The notes under the pieces: model-generated | Seen by the model: the letters and a program-made list of their open reading frames with translations, nothing else | What the model was told of the DNA's origin: nothing | Databases searched by the model: none | Part shown: piece by piece, positions 7,661-14,020 of the stretch | Position numbering within the stretch: the first letter of the stretch is position 1 | Layout: every line of letters starts with the position of its first letter | NCBI GenBank assembly: GCA_964364925.1 | Contig: CAYIOB010000009.1 | Coordinates: 1-21,577 of the forward strand | Direction of reading: 5' to 3' | DNA length: 21,577 bases | Origin: JAMCZC01 sp964364925 | GTDB taxonomy: Bacteria; Patescibacteriota; Microgenomatia; Levybacterales; UBA12049 | Position numbers and translations under genes: made by a program

Positions 7661-7714
7661 AATCCGAACAAAAAACGCATGACAAGTGATAAAATTTACT
7701 AAGGAGGAAAAATA

Positions 7715-8560
7715 ATGGAGGAATTCAAGGTCGACGATTTAAAGAAACTTTATGTTCCGTTAAAGGATTCTCATAAGGGACAAAACGGAAAATTAATGGT
7801 TATCGGCGGATCGGTTCTTTTCCACGCCGCGTCCCTGTGGTCGTTAAAAATTGCATCACGGATTGTTGATATGGTGTTTTACTCTTCTGTTGATTCGAAT
7901 AACGAAATTGTTCAGAAAGAAAAACAGGAATTTAGGGATGGAATTGTAGTTCCAAGAGATAAAATAGAACATTACATAGACGAGGCAGATGCTGTTTTAA
8001 TCGGCCCCGGTCTTCCAAGAGAAAATGGAATTGAAAAGGGAGATAGCGACACAAAACTTCTTACGGAAACTCTTTTGCAAAAATACAAAAACAAAAAATG
8101 GGTTGTGGACGGCGGTTCGTTGCAGGTTATAGCCCCTTCCATCTTGCCCGAAACTTCAATAATTACTCCCCACCATCAAGAATTTCAAACGCTTTTTAAT
8201 CTTCTCCCGACTTTTGAAAACGCAGAGGAGATGGCGAAAAAATACAATGTTACAATTCTTTTAAAAGGCGAAGAGGATTTTGTATGTTCACCCTTCGACT
8301 CCGCTCAGGGTAAAATTCGGTGCGCCCGAATTTTAGGCGGAAATGCCGGAATGACAAAAGGCGGAACAGGGGATGTTTTAGCAGGTTTAGTTGCTGCTTT
8401 GTATTGCAAAAACGATGCATTTCTGTCGGCAAGCTGCGGTTCATACATTAACAAAAAGGCAGGAGATGGGCTTTATAAAAAAGTTGGTTTGTATTTTAAT
8501 TCTTCCGATTTGGCTGACGAAATTCCCGTTGTAATGAAAAATCTCATCTTGACAAGCTAA
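7715..8560 (+). CDS. nnrD: ADP-dependent NAD(P)H-hydrate dehydratase
   Basis: A 281-residue ribokinase-fold enzyme that repairs hydrated NAD(P)H. Family landmarks in order are KLMVIGGSVLFHAA, AVLIGPGL, WVVDGGSLQ, IITPHHQEF, and GNAGMTKGGTGDVLAGLVAA (the anion-hole and nucleotide-binding GGTGD segment with the catalytic Asp). The N-terminal epimerase domain (NnrE) found in fused bacterial versions is absent. The start has one of the few strong ribosome sites in the window, AAGGAGG at 7701-7707, seven bases before the ATG. A loop at FDSAQG is encoded by the dispersed repeat at 8291-8310. Confidence 0.93.
   Translation: MEEFKVDDLKKLYVPLKDSHKGQNGKLMVIGGSVLFHAASLWSLKIASRIVDMVFYSSVDSNNEIVQKEKQEFRDGIVVPRDKIEHYIDEADAVLIGPGLPRENGIEKGDSDTKLLTETLLQKYKNKKWVVDGGSLQVIAPSILPETSIITPHHQEFQTLFNLLPTFENAEEMAKKYNVTILLKGEEDFVCSPFDSAQGKIRCARILGGNAGMTKGGTGDVLAGLVAALYCKNDAFLSASCGSYINKKAGDGLYKKVGLYFNSSDLADEIPVVMKNLILTS
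8291..8310 (+). repeat. Near-consensus dispersed repeat inside nnrD
   Basis: CCCTTCGACTCCGCTCAGGG, the cleanest copy in the window, read as PFDSAQG in a loop before the conserved GNAGMTKGG motif. Confidence 0.8.
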
Positions 8561-8577
8561 AACAACGATGTTATACC
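8549..8577 (+). promoter_or_regulatory. Promoter of the small gene at 8618
   Basis: Perfect TTGACA (8549-8554), exact 17-bp spacer, TATACC (8572-8577). It overlaps the 3' end of nnrD. Confidence 0.65.
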
Positions 8578-8617
8578 AATAATTAAGTGGAATTTCCTAG
8601 AGAGGAGGTTTTAAAAT

Positions 8618-8806
8618 ATGAGAAATGGTGGATTAGAAGTAGAACCAAGTAGACGAGATATAATTCAAGAAACTGATACACGATTAAGCTTTGAATTGCC
8701 TGGAGTTATTGGTAGAAATGGGCATAGCAAAGGTAGCTTAATCGCTCGTAACCTAGAGCGAGATTTTCAAGGCGGTCGTATTCCCCGTAGTAGGCCGGTT
8801 GAATAA
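8618..8806 (+). CDS. Small hypothetical protein (62 aa)
   Basis: A 62-residue hydrophilic protein, Arg/Gly/Glu-rich, with no membrane segment and no domain I recognise. Support for a real gene is good: a TTGACA-17-TATACC promoter 40 bases upstream and a very strong ribosome site GAGGAGGT (8602-8609), eight bases before the ATG. Independent promotion and strong translation signals suggest high expression. The stop is followed by AATAAC-ACTA-GTTATT, a weak AT-rich hairpin in the seven-base gap before the convergent gene. Function is unknown. Confidence 0.75.
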   Translation: MRNGGLEVEPSRRDIIQETDTRLSFELPGVIGRNGHSKGSLIARNLERDFQGGRIPRSRPVE

Positions 8807-8812
8807 CACTAG

Positions 8813-9088
8813 TTATTTCTGTAATTTTTCGGAGAGTTTTGAGAGCTGGTACGTAACAAAAACAGCAAGAACGGTTACTATCAGGGCATAAATTAAAAGA
8901 GAAAGTATTCCGCTTCCGCTTGGCAGTAATTTTTTAACATAAGAATTTACAAACTCTTGAATAAGACTGTTCCAGGCTAAAGCCGCAACCAAGCCAAAAC
9001 CCGATGTGGCAAGGGTCAACATCTGTTTTACAAGTTCTATATGCAGTTTTTTTTCGGAAGCTGTTTCTTTTCGGGAATTCTTCGGCAT
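8813..9088 (-). CDS. DUF5654-like small membrane protein
   Basis: A 91-residue protein with a charged N-terminal helix (about 1-20) and two hydrophobic segments (about 26-42 and 62-82). The stretch LATSGFGLVAALAWNSLIQEF matches what I recall of the DUF5654 family, common in archaea and CPR bacteria, with the conserved AALAWN. The function of that family is unknown. Upstream, an extended -10 (TGG-TATAAT) ends 11 nt before the ATG and there is no Shine-Dalgarno sequence, so the mRNA may be nearly leaderless. It converges on the 62-aa gene with a six-base gap. Confidence 0.85.
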   Translation of the reverse strand: MPKNSRKETASEKKLHIELVKQMLTLATSGFGLVAALAWNSLIQEFVNSYVKKLLPSGSGILSLLIYALIVTVLAVFVTYQLSKLSEKLQK

Positions 9089-9099
9089 ATAATGATATA

Positions 9100-9108
9100 A
9101 TTATACCA
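9100..9108 (-). promoter_or_regulatory. Extended -10 promoter element for the DUF5654-like gene
   Basis: Minus strand TGGTATAAT with no convincing -35; 11 nt separate it from the ATG at 9088. Confidence 0.55.
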
Positions 9109-9122
9109 TAGAAAGGAATTTT

Positions 9123-9234
9123 AGAAGTGGGAAGTGAGAAATATTTGATCTTGAAATCTTGACGTCTAGATTTCTTGAATTCAAAACATCAGAAACTCAA
9201 GATCAAGAAAATCCCATTTCGCACTTCAAGTTAT
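9123..9234 (+). repeat. Inverted array of degenerate 7-bp units before the Fic gene
   Basis: Sixteen consecutive 7-bp units can be laid out, beginning AGAAGTG, GGAAGTG, AGAAATA. The two halves are inverted: GAAGTGAGAAAT (9131-9142) pairs with ATTTCGCACTTC (9216-9227) at 11 of 12 positions, and TTGATCTTGA (9145-9154) pairs perfectly with TCAAGATCAA (9197-9206). The block ends six bases before the Fic ATG. Confidence 0.6.
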
Positions 9235-9240
9235 CTAATA

Positions 9241-10293
9241 ATGTATAGTCCTAATTTTACAATAACCAACAAAATCCTTAAAAACATTGGGAGCATTGAG
9301 GCCTCAAAAGAAATAATCGATAAAGCCCCGCTTTTGCCTTATTACGAAAAAGAATTTCAGCAAGACGCAATTGTCAGAAGTGTCCACTTTGGAACTCACA
9401 TTGAAGGAAACGAGCTTAATCTTTCGCAGGCTGAAAAAGTGATGAAGGGAGTGGATGTTGCGGCAAGAGACAGGGATATTCAGGAGGTTATAAATTACAG
9501 AAAAGTAATGGATTATATTGAAAAATCCGAAATCCTAAATTCGAAATCCGAAATCACTGAAGAATTAATAAAACACCTGCATAAATTAACGGTTGAAAAA
9601 ATCCTTCCTAAAGAGCAGTGCGGGGTTTTCAGAAAAACACAGGTCGTTGTTAAAAATAGTCATACCGGTGAAGTTTCGTTTAAGCCTCCTATGGCTGTTG
9701 CAGTTACTTTTCAGGTAAAAAATCTTTTGGAATTTGTTAATAATTCCGAAGAGGATGACATAAGCCCTGTCTTAAAATCAGGAGCAGTCCATTATGAACT
9801 TGTTAGAATTCATCCTTTTTTGGACGGAAACGGACGGGTGGCAAGAGCTTTTGCAACGCTCATTTTATATAAAGAAGGCTATGATATAAGAAGATTTTTC
9901 TCTTTGGAAGAATATTTTGATTCGGACGCTGGAGCTTATTATGACGCGTTGCAAAGTGTTTCCAAAAGAGAAGGGGACTTAACAGCTTGGCTTGAGTATT
10001 TTTCCTTAGGACTTTCAATAGAGCTTTCTAAAATAAGAGAGAAGGTCGAAAATATCTCAATAGACGCAAAATTAAAAGAAAAATTGGGCGGAAAACCTTT
10101 GCTTTTATCAAACAGACAATTAAAAATCATTGAATATATTCAAAAAACAGGGTTTTTGCAAAATCAGGCATTTGAACAATTATTCCCAATGATTTCCGAG
10201 GACACGATTTTAAACGAGTTAAAATCTCTGGTTAAGTCGGAGATAATTAAAAAACACGGCGTAACAAAGGGCGCAAAGTACATTATGGCCTGA
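9241..10293 (+). CDS. Fic-domain protein with C-terminal winged helix
   Basis: A 350-residue Fic protein, a family that usually transfers AMP from ATP to a target Ser/Thr/Tyr. An N-terminal Fic_N region is followed by the catalytic motif HPFLDGNGR (191-199, catalytic His191). FGTHIEGN near residue 55 matches the N-terminal auto-inhibitory motif (Glu55), although the usual Ser/Thr four residues before the Glu is Gly. The C-terminal 60 residues (SNRQLKIIEYIQ...) look like a winged helix-turn-helix. The start is ATG 9241; an upstream TTG at 9175 would translate part of the inverted 7-bp array. Residues from about 95 are encoded by a tandem 7-bp repeat. The target is unknown. TGGCC-TGAC-GGCCA surrounds the stop. 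Confidence 0.92.
   Translation: MYSPNFTITNKILKNIGSIEASKEIIDKAPLLPYYEKEFQQDAIVRSVHFGTHIEGNELNLSQAEKVMKGVDVAARDRDIQEVINYRKVMDYIEKSEILNSKSEITEELIKHLHKLTVEKILPKEQCGVFRKTQVVVKNSHTGEVSFKPPMAVAVTFQVKNLLEFVNNSEEDDISPVLKSGAVHYELVRIHPFLDGNGRVARAFATLILYKEGYDIRRFFSLEEYFDSDAGAYYDALQSVSKREGDLTAWLEYFSLGLSIELSKIREKVENISIDAKLKEKLGGKPLLLSNRQLKIIEYIQKTGFLQNQAFEQLFPMISEDTILNELKSLVKSEIIKKHGVTKGAKYIMA
9523..9557 (+). repeat. Five tandem 7-bp units inside the Fic gene
   Basis: AAATCCG, AAATCCT, AAATTCG, AAATCCG, AAATCAC in strict register. Read in frame as KSEILNSKSEIT, on a charged surface helix. Confidence 0.8.
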
Positions 10294-10298
10294 CGGCC

Positions 10299-10340
10299 AA
10301 TTATTAATTACTAGTTATAAGTTGTTGATTATAAATTATG
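10299..10340 (+). repeat. Six 7-bp units running into the IVP start codon
   Basis: AATTATT, AATTACT, AGTTATA, AGTTGTT, GATTATA, AATTATG; the last unit contains the ATG at 10338. An inverted relative lies on the other side of the gene (10695-10729). Confidence 0.65.
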
Positions 10341-10700
10341 GGTGAAGCGATTAGAGAGTCGTTAATTGCAAAAAAATCCTACTTGTTTGCTTTGGAAGTT
10401 ATTAAGATAACTAAATTTTTGGAAAAAAGTTATGAAAATATTGTGATAATTAAACAAATTATCCGTTCGGCAACTTCAGTAGGGGCAAACATTGAAGAGG
10501 CACTTGGTTCAAATTCCAGAAAAGAATTTATTCATAGCATGAATGTAGCTAAAAAAGAAGCTAGGGAGACTATTTATTGGCTTAGATTATTATCTGATTT
10601 AAACCCCAAGCTTAAGGGGGAATTTGAGGTTCTATTCGAAGAAAATGAGCAAATAATAAAAATTCTTACAAAAATCGTTAAGACGTCTAGTAAAACTTAG
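10338..10700 (+). CDS. Four-helix bundle protein (S23/IVP family)
   Basis: A 120-residue all-helical protein of the family first seen in intervening sequences of 23S rRNA genes and related to the Avd accessory protein of diversity-generating retroelements. The signature is IIRSATSVGANIEEALGSNS followed by EFIHSMNVAKKEARETIYWL, a near-perfect family match. The biochemical role is unknown; positively charged bundle surfaces in relatives suggest nucleic-acid binding. Here it is not within an rRNA gene: it lies between the Fic and ligase genes and is bracketed by 7-bp arrays that are inverted copies of each other. The ATG lies in the last 7-bp unit and there is no Shine-Dalgarno sequence. Confidence 0.92.
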   Translation: MGEAIRESLIAKKSYLFALEVIKITKFLEKSYENIVIIKQIIRSATSVGANIEEALGSNSRKEFIHSMNVAKKEARETIYWLRLLSDLNPKLKGEFEVLFEENEQIIKILTKIVKTSSKT

Positions 10701-10729
10701 CACTTATAACTTATAATTCATAATTAATT
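10695..10729 (+). repeat. Five 7-bp units between the IVP and ligase genes
   Basis: ACTTAGC, ACTTATA, ACTTATA, ATTCATA, ATTAATT. The array starts in the last codons of the IVP gene and ends exactly at the ligase ATG. Its reverse complement matches the array at 10303-10323 in 18 of 21 positions by hand alignment. Confidence 0.65.
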
Positions 10730-12481
10730 ATGCGGTTTACAGAATTATCAGAATATTTCGAAAAATTGGAGAAAACTTCATCGCGTTTAGCGCTTATTGA
10801 TATTCTTTCCGAACTTTTTAAAAAAACTCCAAAAGAAGAAATTGAAAAAATAGTTTATTTAATTCAAGGCCGTCTTGCTCCATTTTTTGTCCCAATTGAG
10901 ATAGGAATGGCAGAAAAAACCGTTGCTGTCTCTATTGCCAATGCGTACGGATTAACAAGAGAAGAAGTTCTAAAAAGCTATCAGAGATTGGGAGACATGG
11001 GAAAAGTTGCAGAGCAATTAAGTCAAAAGTCAAAAGTCAAAAGTCAAAATTTGACAGTAGAACAAGTATTTAATATTTTAGAGAAAATTGCGCATACTTC
11101 GGGAGAGGGAACGGTTGAAAAAAGGCAGACGTTATTATCGGACCTTTTGAAAGAACTTGATCCTATTTCGGCAAAACACCTGGTTAGAATTCCCTTGGGT
11201 AATACAAGACTTGGAATAGGAGACCCTACGGTTTTAGATGCATTGGCAACTGCAAAATTGGGAGATAAGAGTAACAGAAAACTTTTAGAAGGCGCTTATA
11301 ACAGAACTTCGGATTTAGGCTTAATTGCAAAAACTTTGTGGGATAAAGGTCTTTTAGGAGTGGAAAAATTGGAAGTAAGAGTAGGTGCGCCGATTCGAAG
11401 CGAGCTTTGCGAAAGGCTCCCAACGCCTGAAAAAGTTATTGAAAAAATGTCCTTCGACTCCGTTCAGGATAAAGTAGGCGTTGACGTGCAGTATAAATAC
11501 GATGGATTTAGGGTTCAAATTCATAAAGACGGGGACAATATCAGAATGTTTTCAAGAAATTTAGAAGAAATGACGCATATGTTTCCCGAGTTAACAAAAG
11601 CGGCTAAAAAACAAATTAAAGCCAAAAGCGTAATTTTAGATACAGAAGCTCTTGCCTATAATCCCGAATCTGAAGAATTTTTACCTTTCCAAGAAACAAC
11701 CAAAAGACGAAGAAAGCATGGTATTTCGGAAATGGCAGGCAAACTTCCTCTTAAAGCTTTTGTTTTTGACATTTTGTATAAAAACGGAGAACAGCTTTTA
11801 GACGAACCGCTTAAAAAAAGAATGGAAATTTTAAAGGAAACAATTACACAAGATGATGTTTTAATAAGAACAAAAAACCAGACGGTTACTGATGCAAAAA
11901 GCTTGGGAATTTTACTGGAAGACGCTATTTCAAAAGGCCTGGAGGGGTTGGTTGTAAAACGCTTGGAAAGCCCATACGAGGCCGGTGGACGCAACTTTAA
12001 TTGGGTTAAGCTCAAAAGGCACAGCAGCGGAGAATTAAATGACACAATCGATTGCGTCATTCTAGGTTACATTACGGGAAAAGGCAAAAGAGCGGCATTT
12101 GGAGCAGGAGCTTTATTGGTTGGAGTTTATGACAGTAAAAAAGACGAGTTTGTAACCGTTTCTAAAATCGGTACAGGTCTTACGGACCAAGAGTGGAGAG
12201 AGGTTCATAAAAGGGCAGATAGAATAAGGCTTGATCACAAACCTGCAAGAGTTAATTCACAAATTATTCCATCCGTTTGGATAACGCCTCAAATTGTAAT
12301 AGAAGTTTTGGCAGACGAAATAACCCGTTCTCCGATTCATACTGCCGGAAAAAGTGATGAAGAGCCGGGATACGCGCTTCGTTTTCCGCGTTTGGTCTCA
12401 TTCAGAAGTTTTGATAAAAAAGCAGAAGATGCAACTAGTGTTAAAGAACTAATAGAAATGTATAGGCAGCAGGTAAAATAG
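10730..12481 (+). CDS. lig: ATP-dependent DNA ligase, archaeal type
   Basis: A 583-residue ATP-dependent ligase sealing nicks in duplex DNA. It has an N-terminal DNA-binding domain (1-230), the adenylation domain with nucleotidyl motif K256-YDGFR (motif I), FVFDILY (motif III region), GLEGLVVKR (motif IV), NWVKLKR (motif V), and a C-terminal OB domain. The architecture and length match archaeal/CPR ligases, not the NAD-dependent LigA of most bacteria. Two repeat insertions keep the frame: four AGTCAAA units (11021-11048) in the N-terminal domain, and the dispersed repeat at 11451-11468 (SFDSVQD) at the domain junction just before motif I. It converges on the minus-strand gene with a two-base gap. 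Confidence 0.95.
   Translation: MRFTELSEYFEKLEKTSSRLALIDILSELFKKTPKEEIEKIVYLIQGRLAPFFVPIEIGMAEKTVAVSIANAYGLTREEVLKSYQRLGDMGKVAEQLSQKSKVKSQNLTVEQVFNILEKIAHTSGEGTVEKRQTLLSDLLKELDPISAKHLVRIPLGNTRLGIGDPTVLDALATAKLGDKSNRKLLEGAYNRTSDLGLIAKTLWDKGLLGVEKLEVRVGAPIRSELCERLPTPEKVIEKMSFDSVQDKVGVDVQYKYDGFRVQIHKDGDNIRMFSRNLEEMTHMFPELTKAAKKQIKAKSVILDTEALAYNPESEEFLPFQETTKRRRKHGISEMAGKLPLKAFVFDILYKNGEQLLDEPLKKRMEILKETITQDDVLIRTKNQTVTDAKSLGILLEDAISKGLEGLVVKRLESPYEAGGRNFNWVKLKRHSSGELNDTIDCVILGYITGKGKRAAFGAGALLVGVYDSKKDEFVTVSKIGTGLTDQEWREVHKRADRIRLDHKPARVNSQIIPSVWITPQIVIEVLADEITRSPIHTAGKSDEEPGYALRFPRLVSFRSFDKKAEDATSVKELIEMYRQQVK
11021..11048 (+). repeat. Four perfect AGTCAAA units inside the ligase gene
   Basis: Four identical tandem 7-mers, translated as SQKSKVKSQ between helices of the N-terminal domain. 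Confidence 0.85.
11451..11468 (+). repeat. Near-consensus dispersed repeat inside the ligase gene
   Basis: CCTTCGACTCCGTTCAGG, one base different from the nnrD copy. Read as SFDSVQD just before the adenylation motif. Confidence 0.8.
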
Positions 12482-12483
12482 GA

Positions 12484-12852
12484 TTAAAGCCTTACTCTGG
12501 TTAGCGCGATAACAGCTGGTTTTAATGCCCTAGCAACCCATCCTCTTGCGCTTTTTTTAGGTTTTTCTTCAACAGTTTCTGTTGTTGCAGATAATTCTTC
12601 CGGCTTTTTAAGTGTAAAAACAGGAATTAGTTTAGGTTCTCTTCTTGTAGAAAATAACTCATCTAGTTCAAGTTGGTGACTCAGCTCAGGAATTAACCCT
12701 AGATTTAATTGCGGATTCTCGTTTGCTGTAGGCATATCTAATTCATCTTCAGGGATTAATTCAACTGTGCCTACTTCCGGTTGAGGAACTTGTCCATTGA
12801 AAAAGTCAACAATACTGGAATCAAGTTTTCTCTCTAGCTCGTTAATTGCCAT
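12484..12852 (-). CDS. Hypothetical acidic protein with basic C-terminus
   Basis: A 122-residue protein I do not recognise. Residues 1-100 are acidic and rich in Glu, Pro and Leu, and likely partly disordered. The last 25 (KKSARGWVARALKPAVIALTRVRL) are basic and amphipathic, and could bind membrane or nucleic acid. No signal peptide is visible. A strong promoter (TTGACA-17-TATACT) supports a real, independently expressed gene; there is no Shine-Dalgarno sequence in the roughly 20-nt leader. It converges on the ligase gene with a two-base gap, and no terminator hairpin is visible between them. Confidence 0.75.
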   Translation of the reverse strand: MAINELERKLDSSIVDFFNGQVPQPEVGTVELIPEDELDMPTANENPQLNLGLIPELSHQLELDELFSTRREPKLIPVFTLKKPEELSATTETVEEKPKKSARGWVARALKPAVIALTRVRL

Positions 12853-12876
12853 AAAAAATTAGATAAATTCACTTAG

Positions 12877-12905
12877 AGTATAATACTATAAGTTCTATTT
12901 GTCAA
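12877..12905 (-). promoter_or_regulatory. Strong promoter of the acidic-protein gene
   Basis: Minus strand TTGACA (12900-12905), exactly 17 bp, TATACT (12877-12882). The -35 overlaps the stop codon of the upstream minus-strand gene. This is the closest match to a sigma-70 consensus in the window. Confidence 0.75.
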
Positions 12906-13918
12906 GTTTTGGTCTTAATTAAGTGTATTACAATCTCTCTGGTTTTATCAACTAGGTATTTTGCTATTGGCTTGTTACAATCAATGCTCAAAGCGTCCAA
13001 ATTTAGTCCTGCGGCAGCTCTTTCTAAAAGTGCTAGTTTATAAAGTTTTTTATGCGCTTTAACCCTGGGCAGGGATTCTATTTTTTCAAACCACAATTTT
13101 CTTTGCCCTTCAACTATTTCCGGCGTTATATTATCAACTTCAGCTAAATGATAAATAAACCAGTGCATACCAAAAACCGCGTCATACAAAGGCGGTCTCC
13201 ATGCCCAATAAAGATTAGAAAGAAGTATTATTTGATTACCTTTTTCATATAAGTCACTTTCTGAAAAATGTCCGTGTTGAAATTCAAAATCAACATTTTC
13301 GTATCCTTTTTTGAGTGCTTCAACAGCCTCGTCGATTAGTAAAATATCTTCCTCTTTTCTTAAAGGATGAGTAGGAAAAAGCTTAAAACTTGCTTTACGC
13401 CATATTTTAAAATTATCCGAAATCCTTTGAGGAATAGAGTCTTTTGGTTTCTCAAGCCACGGAGTTTCAAGACAATTTTTATGATAATCCTCGTAAGCCT
13501 TAAAAAAGACATCCAATTCTTCTTTATTTGTTGGGGTTTGAACAACTATTTTTTCAACCGGTTCTAAAACCAATGCTTCGTATCTTTTCTCATCGTTCCA
13601 AGGCAAAGAAGCGTAGAGCAGCGGGGGTCTTATTAATTTACTTTTATTTGTTTTTGCAAAAGACTTAATCATGTAGATTTCGCTGACAGTCGGTTTAACC
13701 CCCTGAATTTTTAAGATAGCGGGTTTATTTTTATAAATTCCCGAACAAAAAAATGCGCCTATTTCTTTTGATCCCCACCAGTTGCTTTCTTCTGTTATTT
13801 TATCCGGTACAAAACTTAGTTTTTCAGACGCATCTTTTAAAACTTCCCGTTTTCTTTGAGCAAGGTCCGAACCCCGGAGATATATGTGGGAGATTTCATT
13901 CTGTCTTTTTTTGCCCAT
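12902..13918 (-). CDS. APH/choline-kinase-fold protein with altered catalytic motifs
   Basis: A 338-residue protein resembling aminoglycoside/small-molecule phosphotransferases. KNKPAILKIQG suits the ATP-binding Lys strand and EIYMIKSF a following helix. FQHGHFSESDL (His215-Gly-His217) sits where the catalytic loop HGDxxxxN is expected, and LLSNLYWAWRPPLYDAVF where the metal-binding IDWE segment is expected. Both key Asp positions are therefore changed (HGD to HGH, ID to SN), which points to a pseudokinase or a diverged enzyme. No membrane segments are seen. It is divergent to EndoQ, with an extended -10 seven bases before its ATG and no Shine-Dalgarno sequence. The fold assignment is by motif spacing only. 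Confidence 0.7.
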   Translation of the reverse strand: MGKKRQNEISHIYLRGSDLAQRKREVLKDASEKLSFVPDKITEESNWWGSKEIGAFFCSGIYKNKPAILKIQGVKPTVSEIYMIKSFAKTNKSKLIRPPLLYASLPWNDEKRYEALVLEPVEKIVVQTPTNKEELDVFFKAYEDYHKNCLETPWLEKPKDSIPQRISDNFKIWRKASFKLFPTHPLRKEEDILLIDEAVEALKKGYENVDFEFQHGHFSESDLYEKGNQIILLSNLYWAWRPPLYDAVFGMHWFIYHLAEVDNITPEIVEGQRKLWFEKIESLPRVKAHKKLYKLALLERAAAGLNLDALSIDCNKPIAKYLVDKTREIVIHLIKTKT

Positions 13919-13925
13919 TTTCTAA

Positions 13926-13934
13926 ATTATAGCA
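13926..13934 (-). promoter_or_regulatory. Extended -10 element of the APH-fold gene
   Basis: Minus strand TGCTATAAT, seven bases before the ATG at 13918. It shares the intergenic gap with the divergent EndoQ promoter. Confidence 0.55.
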
Positions 13935-13944
13935 AATAAATTTG

Positions 13945-13953
13945 TGTTAAAAT
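13945..13953 (+). promoter_or_regulatory. Extended -10 element for the EndoQ gene
   Basis: TGTTAAAAT at 13945-13953. A start site about 7 bases downstream would give a roughly 60-nt leader holding the palindrome at 13977-13993. It overlaps an ATG at 13952, which argues against using that ATG as a start. Confidence 0.4.
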
Positions 13954-13976
13954 GACTTTATGCCCACCTAATCTTG

Positions 13977-13993
13977 CCCCGATTAAATCGGGG
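13977..13993 (+). repeat. Perfect palindrome in the EndoQ leader
   Basis: CCCCGATT-A-AATCGGGG, 8-bp arms, followed by a partial echo GCGATTTATCGGCGG. There is no T-run, so it is not a terminator; it may be another mobile palindromic unit. Confidence 0.65.
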
Positions 13994-14020
13994 AGCGATT
14001 TATCGGCGGACAATCCGTAT

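Noticed and set aside
9123..9234. CRISPR array or transposon ends
   Set aside because: Units are 7 bp without spacers, and no target-site duplication or transposase is present; a heptad array with an inverted layout describes it better.
9175..9240. TTG start extending the Fic protein by 22 residues
   Set aside because: It would translate half of the inverted 7-bp array; the ATG at 9241 gives a natural Fic_N start.
11656..12060. Minus-strand open frame of 134 aa inside the ligase gene
   Set aside because: Fully antisense to conserved ligase motifs; composition is Ser/Leu-rich shadow sequence.
13952..14020. Upstream in-frame ATG for EndoQ
   Set aside because: It overlaps the extended -10 and would translate the palindrome; family members start at MEFVADLHLH-like sequence.
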